Assembly (NCBI GenBank): GCA_019638795.1
Contig: JAHBTB010000004.1
Coordinates: 180,310 to 244,309 of the forward strand
Length of the DNA stretch: 64,000 bases
Reading direction: 5' to 3'
Source of the DNA: Fimbriimonadaceae bacterium
Lineage (GTDB): Bacteria > Armatimonadota > Fimbriimonadia > Fimbriimonadales > Fimbriimonadaceae
Each line of letters begins with the position of its first letter. The stretch's first letter is position 1. Positions 54,632 through 62,842 of the stretch are shown here, piece after piece. A model generated the notes under the pieces. It did not search any database. It saw nothing but the letters and a program-made list of their open reading frames with translations, and was not told the origin of the DNA. A program made the position numbers and the translations under genes.

Positions 54632-55975
54632 ATGTCCGACCGGTTCGACCTGGTGCTCCGAGGCGGGACCGTGGTGTCGCCGACCGCCGTTTTCCCTGCC
54701 GACGTCGGTGTCGTGGGCGACATGGTGGCCGCCCTCGGGTCCTTGTCGACGGCGGACGCCGCCGAAGTCGTCGATGTCAGCGGCCTTCACATCGTCCCCG
54801 GCGCGGTGGACACCCAAGTGCACTTCCGCGAGCCTGGGCTGGAGCACAAGGAAGACCTCGAAAGCGGCACCCGGGCGGCAGTGGCCGGGGGCGTCACCAC
54901 CGTTTTCGAGATGCCGAACACCGCGCCGTTGACGGTCTCCTCGGAGGCCCTCCAAGACAAACTGTCCCGGGCGAAGGGCAGGGCCTGGTGCGGACACGCT
55001 TTCTTTGTCGGGGCGACGGGTAGCAACTTGCGGGAGTTGGCCGACTTGGAGATGCTTCCCGGATCTCCCGGGATCAAGATGTTCATGGGCAGTTCCACCG
55101 GCCCGCTCTTGGTCGAGGGTGACGCGGGAGTCCGGAAAGTCCTCCAGAACGGGCACCGCACCGTCGCGGTCCATGCCGAGGACGAGCCAAGGCTCCGGCA
55201 CCTTAAGTCCACATTGAGTCCGACCCACCCGCGCGAGCATCCTGTCCTTCGCGACGCCGAGGCGGCCCGGCTGGCCACCTCACGCCTCGTCCGGCTCTGC
55301 GCCGAGACAGGACGGCCCGTCCACATCCTCCACGTCTCGACCGCCGATGAACTCGGCCTCATCCGGGACGCCAAGCTGGCGGGCTTACCCGTGACTTGCG
55401 AGGTCACACCGCAGCACATCTTGCTTGGCGAAGAGGACTATGACACGCTGGGGTCGTTCGTCCAAATGAACCCGCCCGTCCGGGGAGGCCGTCACCGGAC
55501 GGCGGTCCTCGACGCAGTCCGGAAGGGCTTGTTCGACGTCTTCGGCAGCGACCACGCACCGCACACCCGTGAGGAGAAGGCCCAGCCCTACCCAAAGAGC
55601 CCGAGCGGCATGCCTGGGGTCCAAACGCTGGCCCCGCTTGTCTACGACCTGGCGGCCCAAGGCGTCGTCACTTACACCAGCGCGGTCCGGATGTTGTCCC
55701 AGCGACCGGCAGAGATCTATGGCCTGGCCCGGCAAGGCAGGGTGGACACCGGGTTCGCCGCCGACATCGCCGTCTTTGACTTCTCGGCCGACTTCGAAAT
55801 CACCGAAACATGGCTGGGAAGCAAGTGCGGTTGGTCACCGTTCACCGGCCGGCGGCTGAGGGCGCGGCCCGTGCACACCTTGGTCGGGGGTCGGTTCGCC
55901 GTTCGGGACGGGGCTTTGGCCGAACCGGGCCTCGGCCGACCGTCCCGCTTCACGTGGAAAGCAGATGCGGTTTGA
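54632..55975 (+). CDS. pyrC: Dihydroorotase (class I type)
   Basis: A 447-residue cyclic amidohydrolase that closes carbamoyl-aspartate to dihydroorotate. Metal-binding motif VDTQVHFREPG (in place of the usual DxHxH), GGVTTVFEMPNT, KMFMGSSTG (carbamylated-Lys region), HILHVSTADE, CEVTPQHILL and FGSDHAPHTREEK (catalytic Asp) are present. VDTQVH in place of VDxHVH removes the first His ligand position while keeping the second. ATG 54632 lies 7 nt after TATGAC. Allantoinase is a less likely alternative. A GNAT gene overlaps its end by 11 nt. Confidence 0.85.
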   Translation: MSDRFDLVLRGGTVVSPTAVFPADVGVVGDMVAALGSLSTADAAEVVDVSGLHIVPGAVDTQVHFREPGLEHKEDLESGTRAAVAGGVTTVFEMPNTAPLTVSSEALQDKLSRAKGRAWCGHAFFVGATGSNLRELADLEMLPGSPGIKMFMGSSTGPLLVEGDAGVRKVLQNGHRTVAVHAEDEPRLRHLKSTLSPTHPREHPVLRDAEAARLATSRLVRLCAETGRPVHILHVSTADELGLIRDAKLAGLPVTCEVTPQHILLGEEDYDTLGSFVQMNPPVRGGRHRTAVLDAVRKGLFDVFGSDHAPHTREEKAQPYPKSPSGMPGVQTLAPLVYDLAAQGVVTYTSAVRMLSQRPAEIYGLARQGRVDTGFAADIAVFDFSADFEITETWLGSKCGWSPFTGRRLRARPVHTLVGGRFAVRDGALAEPGLGRPSRFTWKADAV

Positions 55976-56492
55976 CCGCGACTACTCCGAGTCCCTTGTC
56001 TTGCGGGACGGCACCCCGTGCGTTGTCCGCATGGTCCGTCCCGAGGACCGACATGTCCTGCGCGAAGGCATGGCCCATTACTCGTCCGACAGCCTGTACT
56101 GGCGGTTCATGAGCGTCAAGAACAGCCTCACCGAAGCCGAATTGGACTACCTGACCCAGGTAGACGGCTACGACCATTTCGCCTTGGTCGCGGGACAGAA
56201 CACCCCAGACGGTCCGGTCGGTTTCGCCGTCGCCCGTTTTGTCCGTGTTCCTGGGAGCCCAGATGACGCCGACTTTGCCCTCTTTGTCGGAGACCCTTAC
56301 CAGGGGATCGGCCTCGGCAAGGCGATGATGGACCGTCTTGTGGCCGCGGCGAAGGAGCGTGGGGTCAAAGTGCTTGTCGGTGAGATGTTCGCCCAGAACT
56401 CGCGGATGTTCGGGCTAGCTAAGGGCCTCGGCCTGCCCGTCGAATGGCAGGTCGTCGGACCCGTCGCGACCTGCCGGATCACCGTCGTCTGA
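55965..56492 (+). CDS. GNAT-family acetyltransferase
   Basis: A 175-residue acetyltransferase. VVRMVRPEDRHVLREGMAHYS is the N-terminal strand-helix, and DPYQGIGLGKAMMDRLVAAA is the acetyl-CoA-binding motif. The sequence resembles the GNAT domain of Pat-type protein lysine acetyltransferases, without their nucleotide-binding domains. Substrate unknown. Overlaps pyrC by 11 nt, so probably co-translated. Confidence 0.85.
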   Translation: MRFDRDYSESLVLRDGTPCVVRMVRPEDRHVLREGMAHYSSDSLYWRFMSVKNSLTEAELDYLTQVDGYDHFALVAGQNTPDGPVGFAVARFVRVPGSPDDADFALFVGDPYQGIGLGKAMMDRLVAAAKERGVKVLVGEMFAQNSRMFGLAKGLGLPVEWQVVGPVATCRITVV

Positions 56493-56526
56493 CCAGGCGA
56501 TGGGAAGAATTCTCTCCCAAATGCAT

Positions 56527-56532
56527 TAGGAT
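56527..56532 (+). promoter_or_regulatory. -10 box of msrA
   Basis: TAGGAT ends 6 nt before the msrA ATG. Confidence 0.45.
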
Positions 56533-56538
56533 GTTCAT

Positions 56539-57183
56539 ATGAAGCAGATCTTCCTGGCCACGCTGGGCCTCGTGCTTTTGGGTTGTGTGCCCGCCGCCTT
56601 GAGCCTTGACGACGGTGAGGCGATGCGCAAGACCGTCGGTGGCAAGGTCGTGTTGACGCCGACGAAGTTCAAGGCGAAGAGTGCCAAGCGCGAAACGGCC
56701 ATGTTCGCCGGAGGGTGCTTCTGGGGCCTGGAGTATCGGTTCCGCGCGGTGCCGGGGGTGACCGGGACGGCGGTCGGCTACGCCGGCGGGCACACCGCCT
56801 CGCCGACTTACCGTCAAGTGTGCGACCACACGACCGGCCACGCCGAGTCCGTGTTGGTCGAGTTCGACCCCGCATCCGTCAGCTACCGGAAACTGGCCGA
56901 CCTCTTCTTCACCGAGTTCCACAACCCGACGACCAAGGACCGCCAGGGCCCCGACGTGGGCGACAGCTACCGGAGCGTGCTCTTCTACGCCGACAACCAG
57001 CAAAAATCCGAAGCTGAGGCCGCACGGGCGGCGGCCCAGAAGGGCTTGGCCGACCCCATCGTCACCGAGTTCGTCAAGGCGCCCCAGTTTTGGCCGGCCG
57101 AGGAGTACCACCAAGACTACATCAGCCGGACGGGACACTTCCTGTGCCCGATCGAACCGCCCAAGAAGAAAGGCGGCGGCTGA
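56539..57183 (+). CDS. msrA: Peptide methionine (S)-sulfoxide reductase, exported
   Basis: A 214-residue MsrA with the catalytic motif GGCFWGLEYRFR near residue 58, GYAGGHTASPTYRQVC, TGHAESVLVEFDP and EFHNPTT. An N-terminal hydrophobic segment ending in LLGC predicts an exported, possibly lipid-anchored form repairing oxidised envelope proteins. Resolving Cys may be those near the C-terminus (GHFLCPI). It ends 9 nt from the convergent amidase pair. Confidence 0.93.
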   Translation: MKQIFLATLGLVLLGCVPAALSLDDGEAMRKTVGGKVVLTPTKFKAKSAKRETAMFAGGCFWGLEYRFRAVPGVTGTAVGYAGGHTASPTYRQVCDHTTGHAESVLVEFDPASVSYRKLADLFFTEFHNPTTKDRQGPDVGDSYRSVLFYADNQQKSEAEAARAAAQKGLADPIVTEFVKAPQFWPAEEYHQDYISRTGHFLCPIEPPKKKGGG

Positions 57184-57192
57184 GGTTCTTCC

Positions 57193-57789
57193 CTACTTCT
57201 TGGGCTTGAGCCCGTAGTAGAGCGGCAGTCCAAAGTGCCGCATCCGCTCCCACGGGAAGTTGATCGGGTCGTTCTTCCTCCCTTGCGGCTCCGCGATGAA
57301 CTCGTGGCTGGTGATTTGCTTGATTTGGGGAAACCGGCGGAGGAGCACGGCGACAAGGTTGTCGAGGGCGCGCAGTTGGGCCTCGGGATAGGGCTCGGTG
57401 CCGTCCCCCTTGTTGACGATCTCGATCCCGACGGAAAAGTCGTTGACGCCCTTCCGCCCAAAGGCGTCGGTGCTGACCCCAGCGTGCCAAGCCCGGTCCC
57501 AGGTGCTCAAAAACTGCACGATCGAGCCGTCTCGCCCCACGCAAAAGTGGGCACTGACCTGGCTCTTGTCCGTCTTGAACCAACTCACCGTGCTCCAGAG
57601 GCTCGGTCCAGACGTGTGGTGAAGGACGATCGTGTCGATGACCGTGCCGGCCGGACGCTTGTTTTGGTTGGGAGAGTCAACCCACACGACCTGGTTGAAG
57701 CCGGGGTCCTTCCATTGCGCTTGCCCGACCGATGCTCCAGCCAGCGGGCATGCCGCCAAGGCGACCGCCACGACTGCGGCCCGGTTCAC
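57193..57789 (-). CDS. N-acetylmuramoyl-L-alanine amidase (amidase_2), copy B
   Basis: A 198-residue secreted amidase_2/PGRP-fold zinc hydrolase. Signal peptide; zinc His in TIVLHHTSG; FCVGRDGSIVQFLS; DRAWHAGVS; SVGIEIVNKG; and zinc His/Lys segment ITSHEFIAEPQGRKNDP. It is a close paralogue of the gene immediately upstream, with which it shares a GTGA overlap. Probably cleaves the MurNAc-L-Ala bond of peptidoglycan fragments or sacculi. Confidence 0.9.
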   Translation of the reverse strand: MNRAAVVAVALAACPLAGASVGQAQWKDPGFNQVVWVDSPNQNKRPAGTVIDTIVLHHTSGPSLWSTVSWFKTDKSQVSAHFCVGRDGSIVQFLSTWDRAWHAGVSTDAFGRKGVNDFSVGIEIVNKGDGTEPYPEAQLRALDNLVAVLLRRFPQIKQITSHEFIAEPQGRKNDPINFPWERMRHFGLPLYYGLKPKK

Positions 57790-58397
57790 TTCTTCACCTT
57801 CAGGCCGTAGTTCAGGGGAAGCCCAAAGTGTTTCATGCGGTCCCAGGGAAAGTTCTTAGGGTCGTTCTTGCGACCCTGGGGCTCGGCGACGTACTCGTGG
57901 CTCGTGATCTGCTTGATCTCAGGGAACCTGAGCAACAGGAACCCGATGAGGTTGTCCAGGGCACGGATCTGCGCCTCGGGGTAAGGGGTCTTGCCGTCAC
58001 CCGGGTTGTCGATCTCGATACCGATCGAGAAATCGTTGACGTTGCGGCGACCATAGGCGTCGACGCTGACCCCCGCGTGCCAGGCCCGGTCGAAAGTGCT
58101 CAGGAACTGGACGATGGATCCGTCCTTACCCACGCAAAAGTGGGCGCTGACCTGGCTCTCCGTCGTCGCAAACCAGTTCACCGTCGTGCGCAGAGAGTCT
58201 TGGGCGGTGTGATGGAGGACGATGGTGTCAACGACCGTTCCGGCAGGCCGCTTGTTCTGGTTGGGCGACTCGACCCAGACGACCTTGTTGAACCCGGGGT
58301 CCTGAAAAACTTGGTCCGCACCGGCCGCCCATGCAGGAGCCGCAATGGCCAGGATAGCGCCGACGAAGGTGTACTTGATAGAATGCAGGCTGATCAT
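57786..58397 (-). CDS. N-acetylmuramoyl-L-alanine amidase (amidase_2), copy A
   Basis: A 203-residue paralogue of the downstream gene with the same order of motifs: TIVLHHTAQ, FCVGKDGSIVQFLS, DRAWHAGVSVDAYG, SIGIEIDNPG, ITSHEYVAEPQGRKNDP. Signal peptide YTFVGAILAIAAPAWA. Its ATG overlaps the start codon of the divergent VOC gene in the palindrome TCATGA. First gene of the tandem pair. Confidence 0.9.
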   Translation of the reverse strand: MISLHSIKYTFVGAILAIAAPAWAAGADQVFQDPGFNKVVWVESPNQNKRPAGTVVDTIVLHHTAQDSLRTTVNWFATTESQVSAHFCVGKDGSIVQFLSTFDRAWHAGVSVDAYGRRNVNDFSIGIEIDNPGDGKTPYPEAQIRALDNLIGFLLLRFPEIKQITSHEYVAEPQGRKNDPKNFPWDRMKHFGLPLNYGLKVKK

Positions 58398-58758
58398 GAG
58401 GGGCTTACGGACCGTCGGCCAGGCCATCCTGTACGTTTCCGACATGGGCCGTTCCGTTTCGTTTTACCGGAACACGGTCGGCCTTGAACTCAAATTCCCC
58501 TTGGATTCAAAGGATTGGTCTCAAGAATATTGGGTGGTCTTTGACATCGGCGGGTTTGAACTGGCCCTGCACCACGGCCCTGCCCGCCAATCCCCCGAGG
58601 CCCCGGCGTTGAAGTTCATCGTCGAGGATCTGGACGCCGCCCACGGCGACCTGGCCTCAAGGGGCGTGGGCGTCTCTCCTGTCGAGACCCCGTACCCTGG
58701 TGTCCGCCACTTCCACTTCCGCGACCCTGACGGCCAAGTCTGGTTTGTCTCGGCCTGA
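58396..58758 (+). CDS. VOC (glyoxalase/bleomycin-resistance) family protein
   Basis: A 120-residue single-unit VOC protein. GQAILYVSDMGRSVSFYRNTVGLE is the first beta-alpha-beta unit; ELALHHG and the C-terminal HFHFRDPDGQVWFVS carry the expected metal ligands (His/Glu). These proteins act as isomerases, dioxygenases or binding proteins; substrate unknown. ATG 58396 shares two bases with the divergent amidase start codon; TAGAAT lies 11 nt upstream. Confidence 0.82.
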   Translation: MRGLRTVGQAILYVSDMGRSVSFYRNTVGLELKFPLDSKDWSQEYWVVFDIGGFELALHHGPARQSPEAPALKFIVEDLDAAHGDLASRGVGVSPVETPYPGVRHFHFRDPDGQVWFVSA

Positions 58759-58789
58759 CGCGTAGCCCACGGGTACCATCCAACCGGTC

Positions 58790-59734
58790 ATGATGACGTT
58801 TCAAAGCCTTGTCCAAAAGCTCGACGAGTACTGGGCTGGCCAGGGTTGTGCGATTCTTGAGGGGTACGACACCGAAGTCGGGGCGGGCACCAAACATCCG
58901 GGGACGTTGTTGCGAAGCCTTGGCCCCGAGCCATGGAACGTCGCCTATGTGCAGCCTTCCCGGCGTCCTGCCGACGGCCGGTACACCCGGAACCCCCAGC
59001 GAAGCCAACGGTACTTCCAGTACCAAGTCATCATGAAACCGAGTCCGGACGACATCGTCGACCGTTACCTGGGCTCCCTAGACGCCATCGGCTTCGACAC
59101 GAAGAAGAACGACGTCCGGCTCGTCGAAGACGACTGGGAAGACCAGGCGGCCGGGGCCAGCGGCGTCGGGTGGGAGGTCTGGGTCAACGGCACCGAGGTC
59201 ACCCAATTCACCTTCTTCCAGCAGATGGGCGGCATCGAATGCAACCCCGTCTGCGCCGAGATCACCTACGGCCCTGAGCGGCTCTGCCTGATGCTCAACA
59301 ACTCGGACAGTTTTTGGGACGGGCTGATGTGGAACGACAAGACCAGCTATCGCGACTGCGAGTTCGAGGCGGAGATGCAGAACAACGTCTATAACTTCGA
59401 GGTCTCGTCGACACGGGTCCTGACTGAGTTGTTCGAGATCTACGAGTCCGAGTCGAAGCGGGTCGTCGAGACCCCGGTCTACTGGGACCCCGAACTAGGC
59501 GTCTTGACGTCGACAGTCCATGACGAACGCCAGGACGAAGCCAAGTGTCGGCTCTCCCTTGTCTACCCGGCCCTCGACCTGGCCCTGAAGTGTTCGCATA
59601 TCTTCAACTTGCTCGACGCCCGCGGCGCCGTCTCCGTCACCGAGCGCGCCGCCTACATCAACCGGATCAGGGCGCGCGTCCGCGCCTGCTGCCTCAAATA
59701 TGTGGCGCCCTATCAGGCTGCCGCGACCAAGTGA
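58790..59734 (+). CDS. glyQ: Glycyl-tRNA synthetase alpha subunit
   Basis: A 314-residue GlyQ, the catalytic alpha subunit of the alpha2beta2 bacterial glycyl-tRNA synthetase. Signatures: GYDTEVGAGTKHPGTLLRSLGPEPWNVAYVQPSRRP, DGRYTRNPQRSQRYFQYQVIMKPSP, TYGPERLCLML and SHIFNLLDARGAVSVTERAAYI. The beta subunit (glyS) is not next to it; a NadR-like gene follows with a GTGA overlap. ATG 58790 or 58793; TACCAT ends 10 nt upstream. Confidence 0.96.
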   Translation: MMTFQSLVQKLDEYWAGQGCAILEGYDTEVGAGTKHPGTLLRSLGPEPWNVAYVQPSRRPADGRYTRNPQRSQRYFQYQVIMKPSPDDIVDRYLGSLDAIGFDTKKNDVRLVEDDWEDQAAGASGVGWEVWVNGTEVTQFTFFQQMGGIECNPVCAEITYGPERLCLMLNNSDSFWDGLMWNDKTSYRDCEFEAEMQNNVYNFEVSSTRVLTELFEIYESESKRVVETPVYWDPELGVLTSTVHDERQDEAKCRLSLVYPALDLALKCSHIFNLLDARGAVSVTERAAYINRIRARVRACCLKYVAPYQAAATK

Positions 59735-60282
59735 AGACCAAACGCCTCGTCGTGGTCGGCGCGGAGTCGACCGGCAAAACCACCCTCTGTCAGGACCTCG
59801 CCGGACAGACCGGTCTCCCTTGGGTCCGCGAATACGGCCGCGACTACACCCTGGAAAAGTACGCCAAGGAGGGCCCGGACTCTCCCTGGACCTCCGCGGA
59901 GTTCGTCCACATCGCGAAAGTCCAACAGGCGCTAGAAGCCGAGGTCGAGGCGACTGGGGCGCCTCTCGTCATCTGTGACACCAACGCCTGGGCGACCGGC
60001 CTGTGGCACGAACGGTACATGGGGTTTCGAGACCCCGCCACAGACGCGGTCGGAGCCGCCGACCTGGTCGACCACTACGTCCTCAGTGGGCTGGACGTGC
60101 CGTTCGAACCTGACGAAATACGAGACGGCGAGGACTACCGAGAATGGATGCACGCCGAATTCGTCCGCTTGCTTGACGAAGGCCCCGTCCCCTGGACGCT
60201 GGCGACCGGCTCGCGCAGCGAGCGGGTCGCCAAGGTCCTGCCCGTCATTAAGCAGCTTCTCGCCGGCGACTACCAGGCGTAG
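59731..60282 (+). CDS. NadR-type AAA ATPase/kinase
   Basis: A 183-residue P-loop kinase resembling the C-terminal ribosylnicotinamide-kinase domain of NadR. Walker A GAESTGKTT, WVREYGRDYTLEKY and LVICDTNAWATGLWHERY are typical. The NMN adenylyltransferase and regulator domains of full NadR are absent. It probably phosphorylates nicotinamide riboside, though this is inferred. GTG start overlapping the glyQ stop; the 3' end overlaps the convergent reductase gene by 13 nt. Confidence 0.82.
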   Translation: MKTKRLVVVGAESTGKTTLCQDLAGQTGLPWVREYGRDYTLEKYAKEGPDSPWTSAEFVHIAKVQQALEAEVEATGAPLVICDTNAWATGLWHERYMGFRDPATDAVGAADLVDHYVLSGLDVPFEPDEIRDGEDYREWMHAEFVRLLDEGPVPWTLATGSRSERVAKVLPVIKQLLAGDYQA

Positions 60283-61259
60283 TGCTCAGGAGCCGTCTTG
60301 TAGGGCGGGAAGATCGCGTCGATCCTCTCCAACGTCTTGTGGTCGAGCTTGACGTCGAGTGCCGCGACCGCCCCCTCCAGTTGTTCGACGGTGCGGGGGC
60401 CGATGATCGGTGCGGTGACGAACGGGCGGGTCAACGTCCATGCCAGCGCCACGTGGCCCGGGTCTTGGCCAAGCTTGGCACAAAGCTTCTCCCACGCCTG
60501 CAGTTGGCGGCCGTGCTTCTCGACGACCTTCTTGGACCACTCGCCATGGCGGCGTTTGCCCTGCTGGCCACCCATCACGCCCGCCAAAGCACCGCCGGCA
60601 AGCGGTGACCAAGGGATCACCCCGACGCCATACGCCTCGCAGGCCGGCCCAACCTCGAGCTCGATGTCCCGTTGCAAGAGCGAGTACTTGGACTGTTCCG
60701 TCACCAAGCCAAGCTTGCCCAAACGTCGGGCGGCCTCGTTGGCCTGCACGATGTGCCAGGCGGCAAAGTTGGACGATCCGACGTAGAGGACCTTGCCCTG
60801 CTGGACGAGCACGTCGAAGGCCTGCCAGACCTCCTCCCATGGCGCATGCCGGTAGATGTGGTGCATCTGCTCGATGTCAAGGTAGTCGGTGCGTAAGCGC
60901 TTGAGCGATGCCTCGCAAGCCCGCCGGATATGCAGGGCGCTGACATAGCCGGTGTTGGGCCAACCCTTGAGTTCGTCCTTGCCCATCTGACCGTACAGCT
61001 TCGTGGCCAGAACGACCCTCTCGCGCCGGTTGCCCCCTTGGGCGAACCACTCGCCGACGATCTGTTCGGTGACCCCCTCACCCTGCTGCCAACCGTAGAC
61101 GTCCGCGGTGTCGAAGAAGTTGATCCCGAGCTCCAGTGCCCGGTCCATGATCTTGAAGCTGTCCTCTTTGCTCGTCTCGGGGCCGAAGTTCATCGTGCCT
61201 AGGCAAAGGCGAGATACGACGAGGCCAGTCCGGCCGAGGTGAGTCAAAGACTTGTCCAC
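60270..61259 (-). CDS. Aldo/keto reductase
   Basis: A 329-residue NADPH-dependent AKR with the catalytic tetrad visible: Asp and Tyr in FFDTADVYG, Lys in VLATKLYG, His in EQMHHIYRH. YVGSSNFAAWHI and VIPWSPLAGGAL follow the usual order. The sequence resembles the YajO/AKR11-like group. Substrate unknown. GTG start; -10 TATACC ends 7 nt upstream. Confidence 0.92.
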   Translation of the reverse strand: MDKSLTHLGRTGLVVSRLCLGTMNFGPETSKEDSFKIMDRALELGINFFDTADVYGWQQGEGVTEQIVGEWFAQGGNRRERVVLATKLYGQMGKDELKGWPNTGYVSALHIRRACEASLKRLRTDYLDIEQMHHIYRHAPWEEVWQAFDVLVQQGKVLYVGSSNFAAWHIVQANEAARRLGKLGLVTEQSKYSLLQRDIELEVGPACEAYGVGVIPWSPLAGGALAGVMGGQQGKRRHGEWSKKVVEKHGRQLQAWEKLCAKLGQDPGHVALAWTLTRPFVTAPIIGPRTVEQLEGAVAALDVKLDHKTLERIDAIFPPYKTAPEHYAW

Positions 61260-61266
61260 AGGTCTC

Positions 61267-61272
61267 GGTATA
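61267..61272 (-). promoter_or_regulatory. -10 box of aldo/keto reductase gene
   Basis: Minus-strand TATACC ends 7 nt before the GTG start; no SD. Confidence 0.35.
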
Positions 61273-61293
61273 CCTGGGTACTGCCAAGAGGAG

Positions 61294-61318
61294 ACGGCCC
61301 AGGCGATGCCTGGGCCGT
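61294..61318 (-). terminator. Hairpin after M32 carboxypeptidase gene
   Basis: Perfect 11-bp stem ACGGCCCAGGC / GCCTGGGCCGT with a 3-nt loop, 20 nt after the stop on the minus strand. Confidence 0.65.
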
Positions 61319-61338
61319 TGGTCGTGGACCGGCCTTGC

Positions 61339-62823
61339 TCAGATTCCGTAAAGGGCGCGGTACTTGGCCGTGATCCCGGCGATGTACGCCTCAGGGCCGA
61401 ACGGCTTGCCCGTCACCCGCCGGACAAGTTCGGCCGGTGTGTAACGCTTGCCTTGGCGGTAGACCTTCTCCTGCAGCCACGAGAGGATCGGGGGGAAATC
61501 ACCCTTCGCCATGAGGGCGTCCACATCGCCGAGGTCCTTCCTTAGGCAATCGAACACCTGATAGCTGAGAATGCTGCCCATCGCGTAGGTCGGGAAGTAT
61601 CCAAACGAGCCCGACGACCAGTGGACGTCCTGGAGGCAGCCCAAGGTGTCCGTCGGCGGCACGATCCCCAGGTAGGCGCGGTATTTCTCGTTCCAGGCCT
61701 CGGGCAAGTCCTTCACCGGCAACGCGCCAGACATCAAGTCGCATTCGAGTTCGAACCGCACCATGATGTGCAGGCTGTAAGTGACCTCGTCCGCCTCGAC
61801 CCGGATGAACGACGGCTCCACCTTGTTGAGCATCTTCACCCAACCCGGCACGTCGAAGGCCTTGGTCGCCGGGAACGCGGCCTGAAGCTTGGGGAGCATG
61901 AACGTCCAGAAGGCGTGGGACCGACCGACAATGTTCTCCCAGGTCCGGCTTTGGCTTTCGTGCCAGCCCAAGCTGACGCCTCCGGCCAGCGGAGTCCGGG
62001 CGTAACTTGCCGGGGTGCCCTGCTCGTACATGCCATGGCCCGCCTCGTGCAAGGTGCCCATGATCGCGCTCGGCAGGTAGTCCTTGAACCGCGTGGTCAA
62101 ACGGACGTCGGTGGTGTCGGGGCCGCCGCAGAACGGATGGACGGCGGTGTCCTGCCGCCCATGGTTGAAGTCAAACCCGACCGCCCGGGCGATCATGTCG
62201 CAGAAGGCGCGTTGGTCAGCCTCGGGCCATTCACCGTATAGGGCCGAGTCGTCCACCGGCCCCGCCTCTTTGATCGCGGCGACCAAGTTGACGACCGGTT
62301 GGCGGATACCGTCGAACATCGTGTCCCAACCCTTCTTCGTCGCGCCTTCTTCGTAGAGGTCGGTGAGGGCGTCGTAAACGTGGTCGGTGTAGCCCAGGTA
62401 GTCCGCTTCCTTCCGGGTGATGTCGACCAGCCGGCTGAGCATGGGGGCGAAGGCGGCAAAATCGTTCTCTGCCCGAGCTTTGACCCAGACTTCGTGGCCC
62501 TCCGCAGACAAGACCGCCTTTTCTTCCACCAGGCTCGCAGGGATGTTGGTCCGTTGCCCGACCTCGCGGTCCAGGACACGCACCACCGCCTCGTCGTCGG
62601 TACCTGGCTCCGCCTCGGTCTTGGCACGCTCCAAATCACGGCGGAACTCGTCGGAAGTGAACATCTCGTGGGTCAGCCGCGAGATGCAGCCCAAGTGGGC
62701 GCCCCGGGCTTCGGCGGCCCCGGGTGGCATCAGCACCTGCTGGTCCCACCCCATCAGGGATTCGGCGGCCTGGAGGGCGTTGATGTCGGCATAGCGCTGC
62801 CTCAGCGCAGCAAGTGAAGACAT
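61339..62823 (-). CDS. M32-family metallocarboxypeptidase
   Basis: A 494-residue thermostable-carboxypeptidase-1 (M32, Taq type) enzyme, cytosolic and removing C-terminal residues from peptides. Zinc motif GTLHEAGHGMYEQG (HExxH), DTAVHPF, DVRLTTRF, and GVSLGWHESQSRTWENIVGRS, which holds the third ligand Glu. Full length for the family. It lies 19 nt downstream of purF on the same strand and may be co-transcribed, though TAAAAC (62830-62835) ends 6 nt before its ATG and could be its own -10. Confidence 0.94.
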   Translation of the reverse strand: MSSLAALRQRYADINALQAAESLMGWDQQVLMPPGAAEARGAHLGCISRLTHEMFTSDEFRRDLERAKTEAEPGTDDEAVVRVLDREVGQRTNIPASLVEEKAVLSAEGHEVWVKARAENDFAAFAPMLSRLVDITRKEADYLGYTDHVYDALTDLYEEGATKKGWDTMFDGIRQPVVNLVAAIKEAGPVDDSALYGEWPEADQRAFCDMIARAVGFDFNHGRQDTAVHPFCGGPDTTDVRLTTRFKDYLPSAIMGTLHEAGHGMYEQGTPASYARTPLAGGVSLGWHESQSRTWENIVGRSHAFWTFMLPKLQAAFPATKAFDVPGWVKMLNKVEPSFIRVEADEVTYSLHIMVRFELECDLMSGALPVKDLPEAWNEKYRAYLGIVPPTDTLGCLQDVHWSSGSFGYFPTYAMGSILSYQVFDCLRKDLGDVDALMAKGDFPPILSWLQEKVYRQGKRYTPAELVRRVTGKPFGPEAYIAGITAKYRALYGI

Positions 62824-62829
62824 GGACAG

Positions 62830-62835
62830 GTTTTA
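62830..62835 (-). promoter_or_regulatory. Possible -10 box of M32 gene
   Basis: Minus-strand TAAAAC ends 6 nt before the ATG, in the 19-nt gap after purF. Confidence 0.3.
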
Positions 62836-62842
62836 CCAGCCG

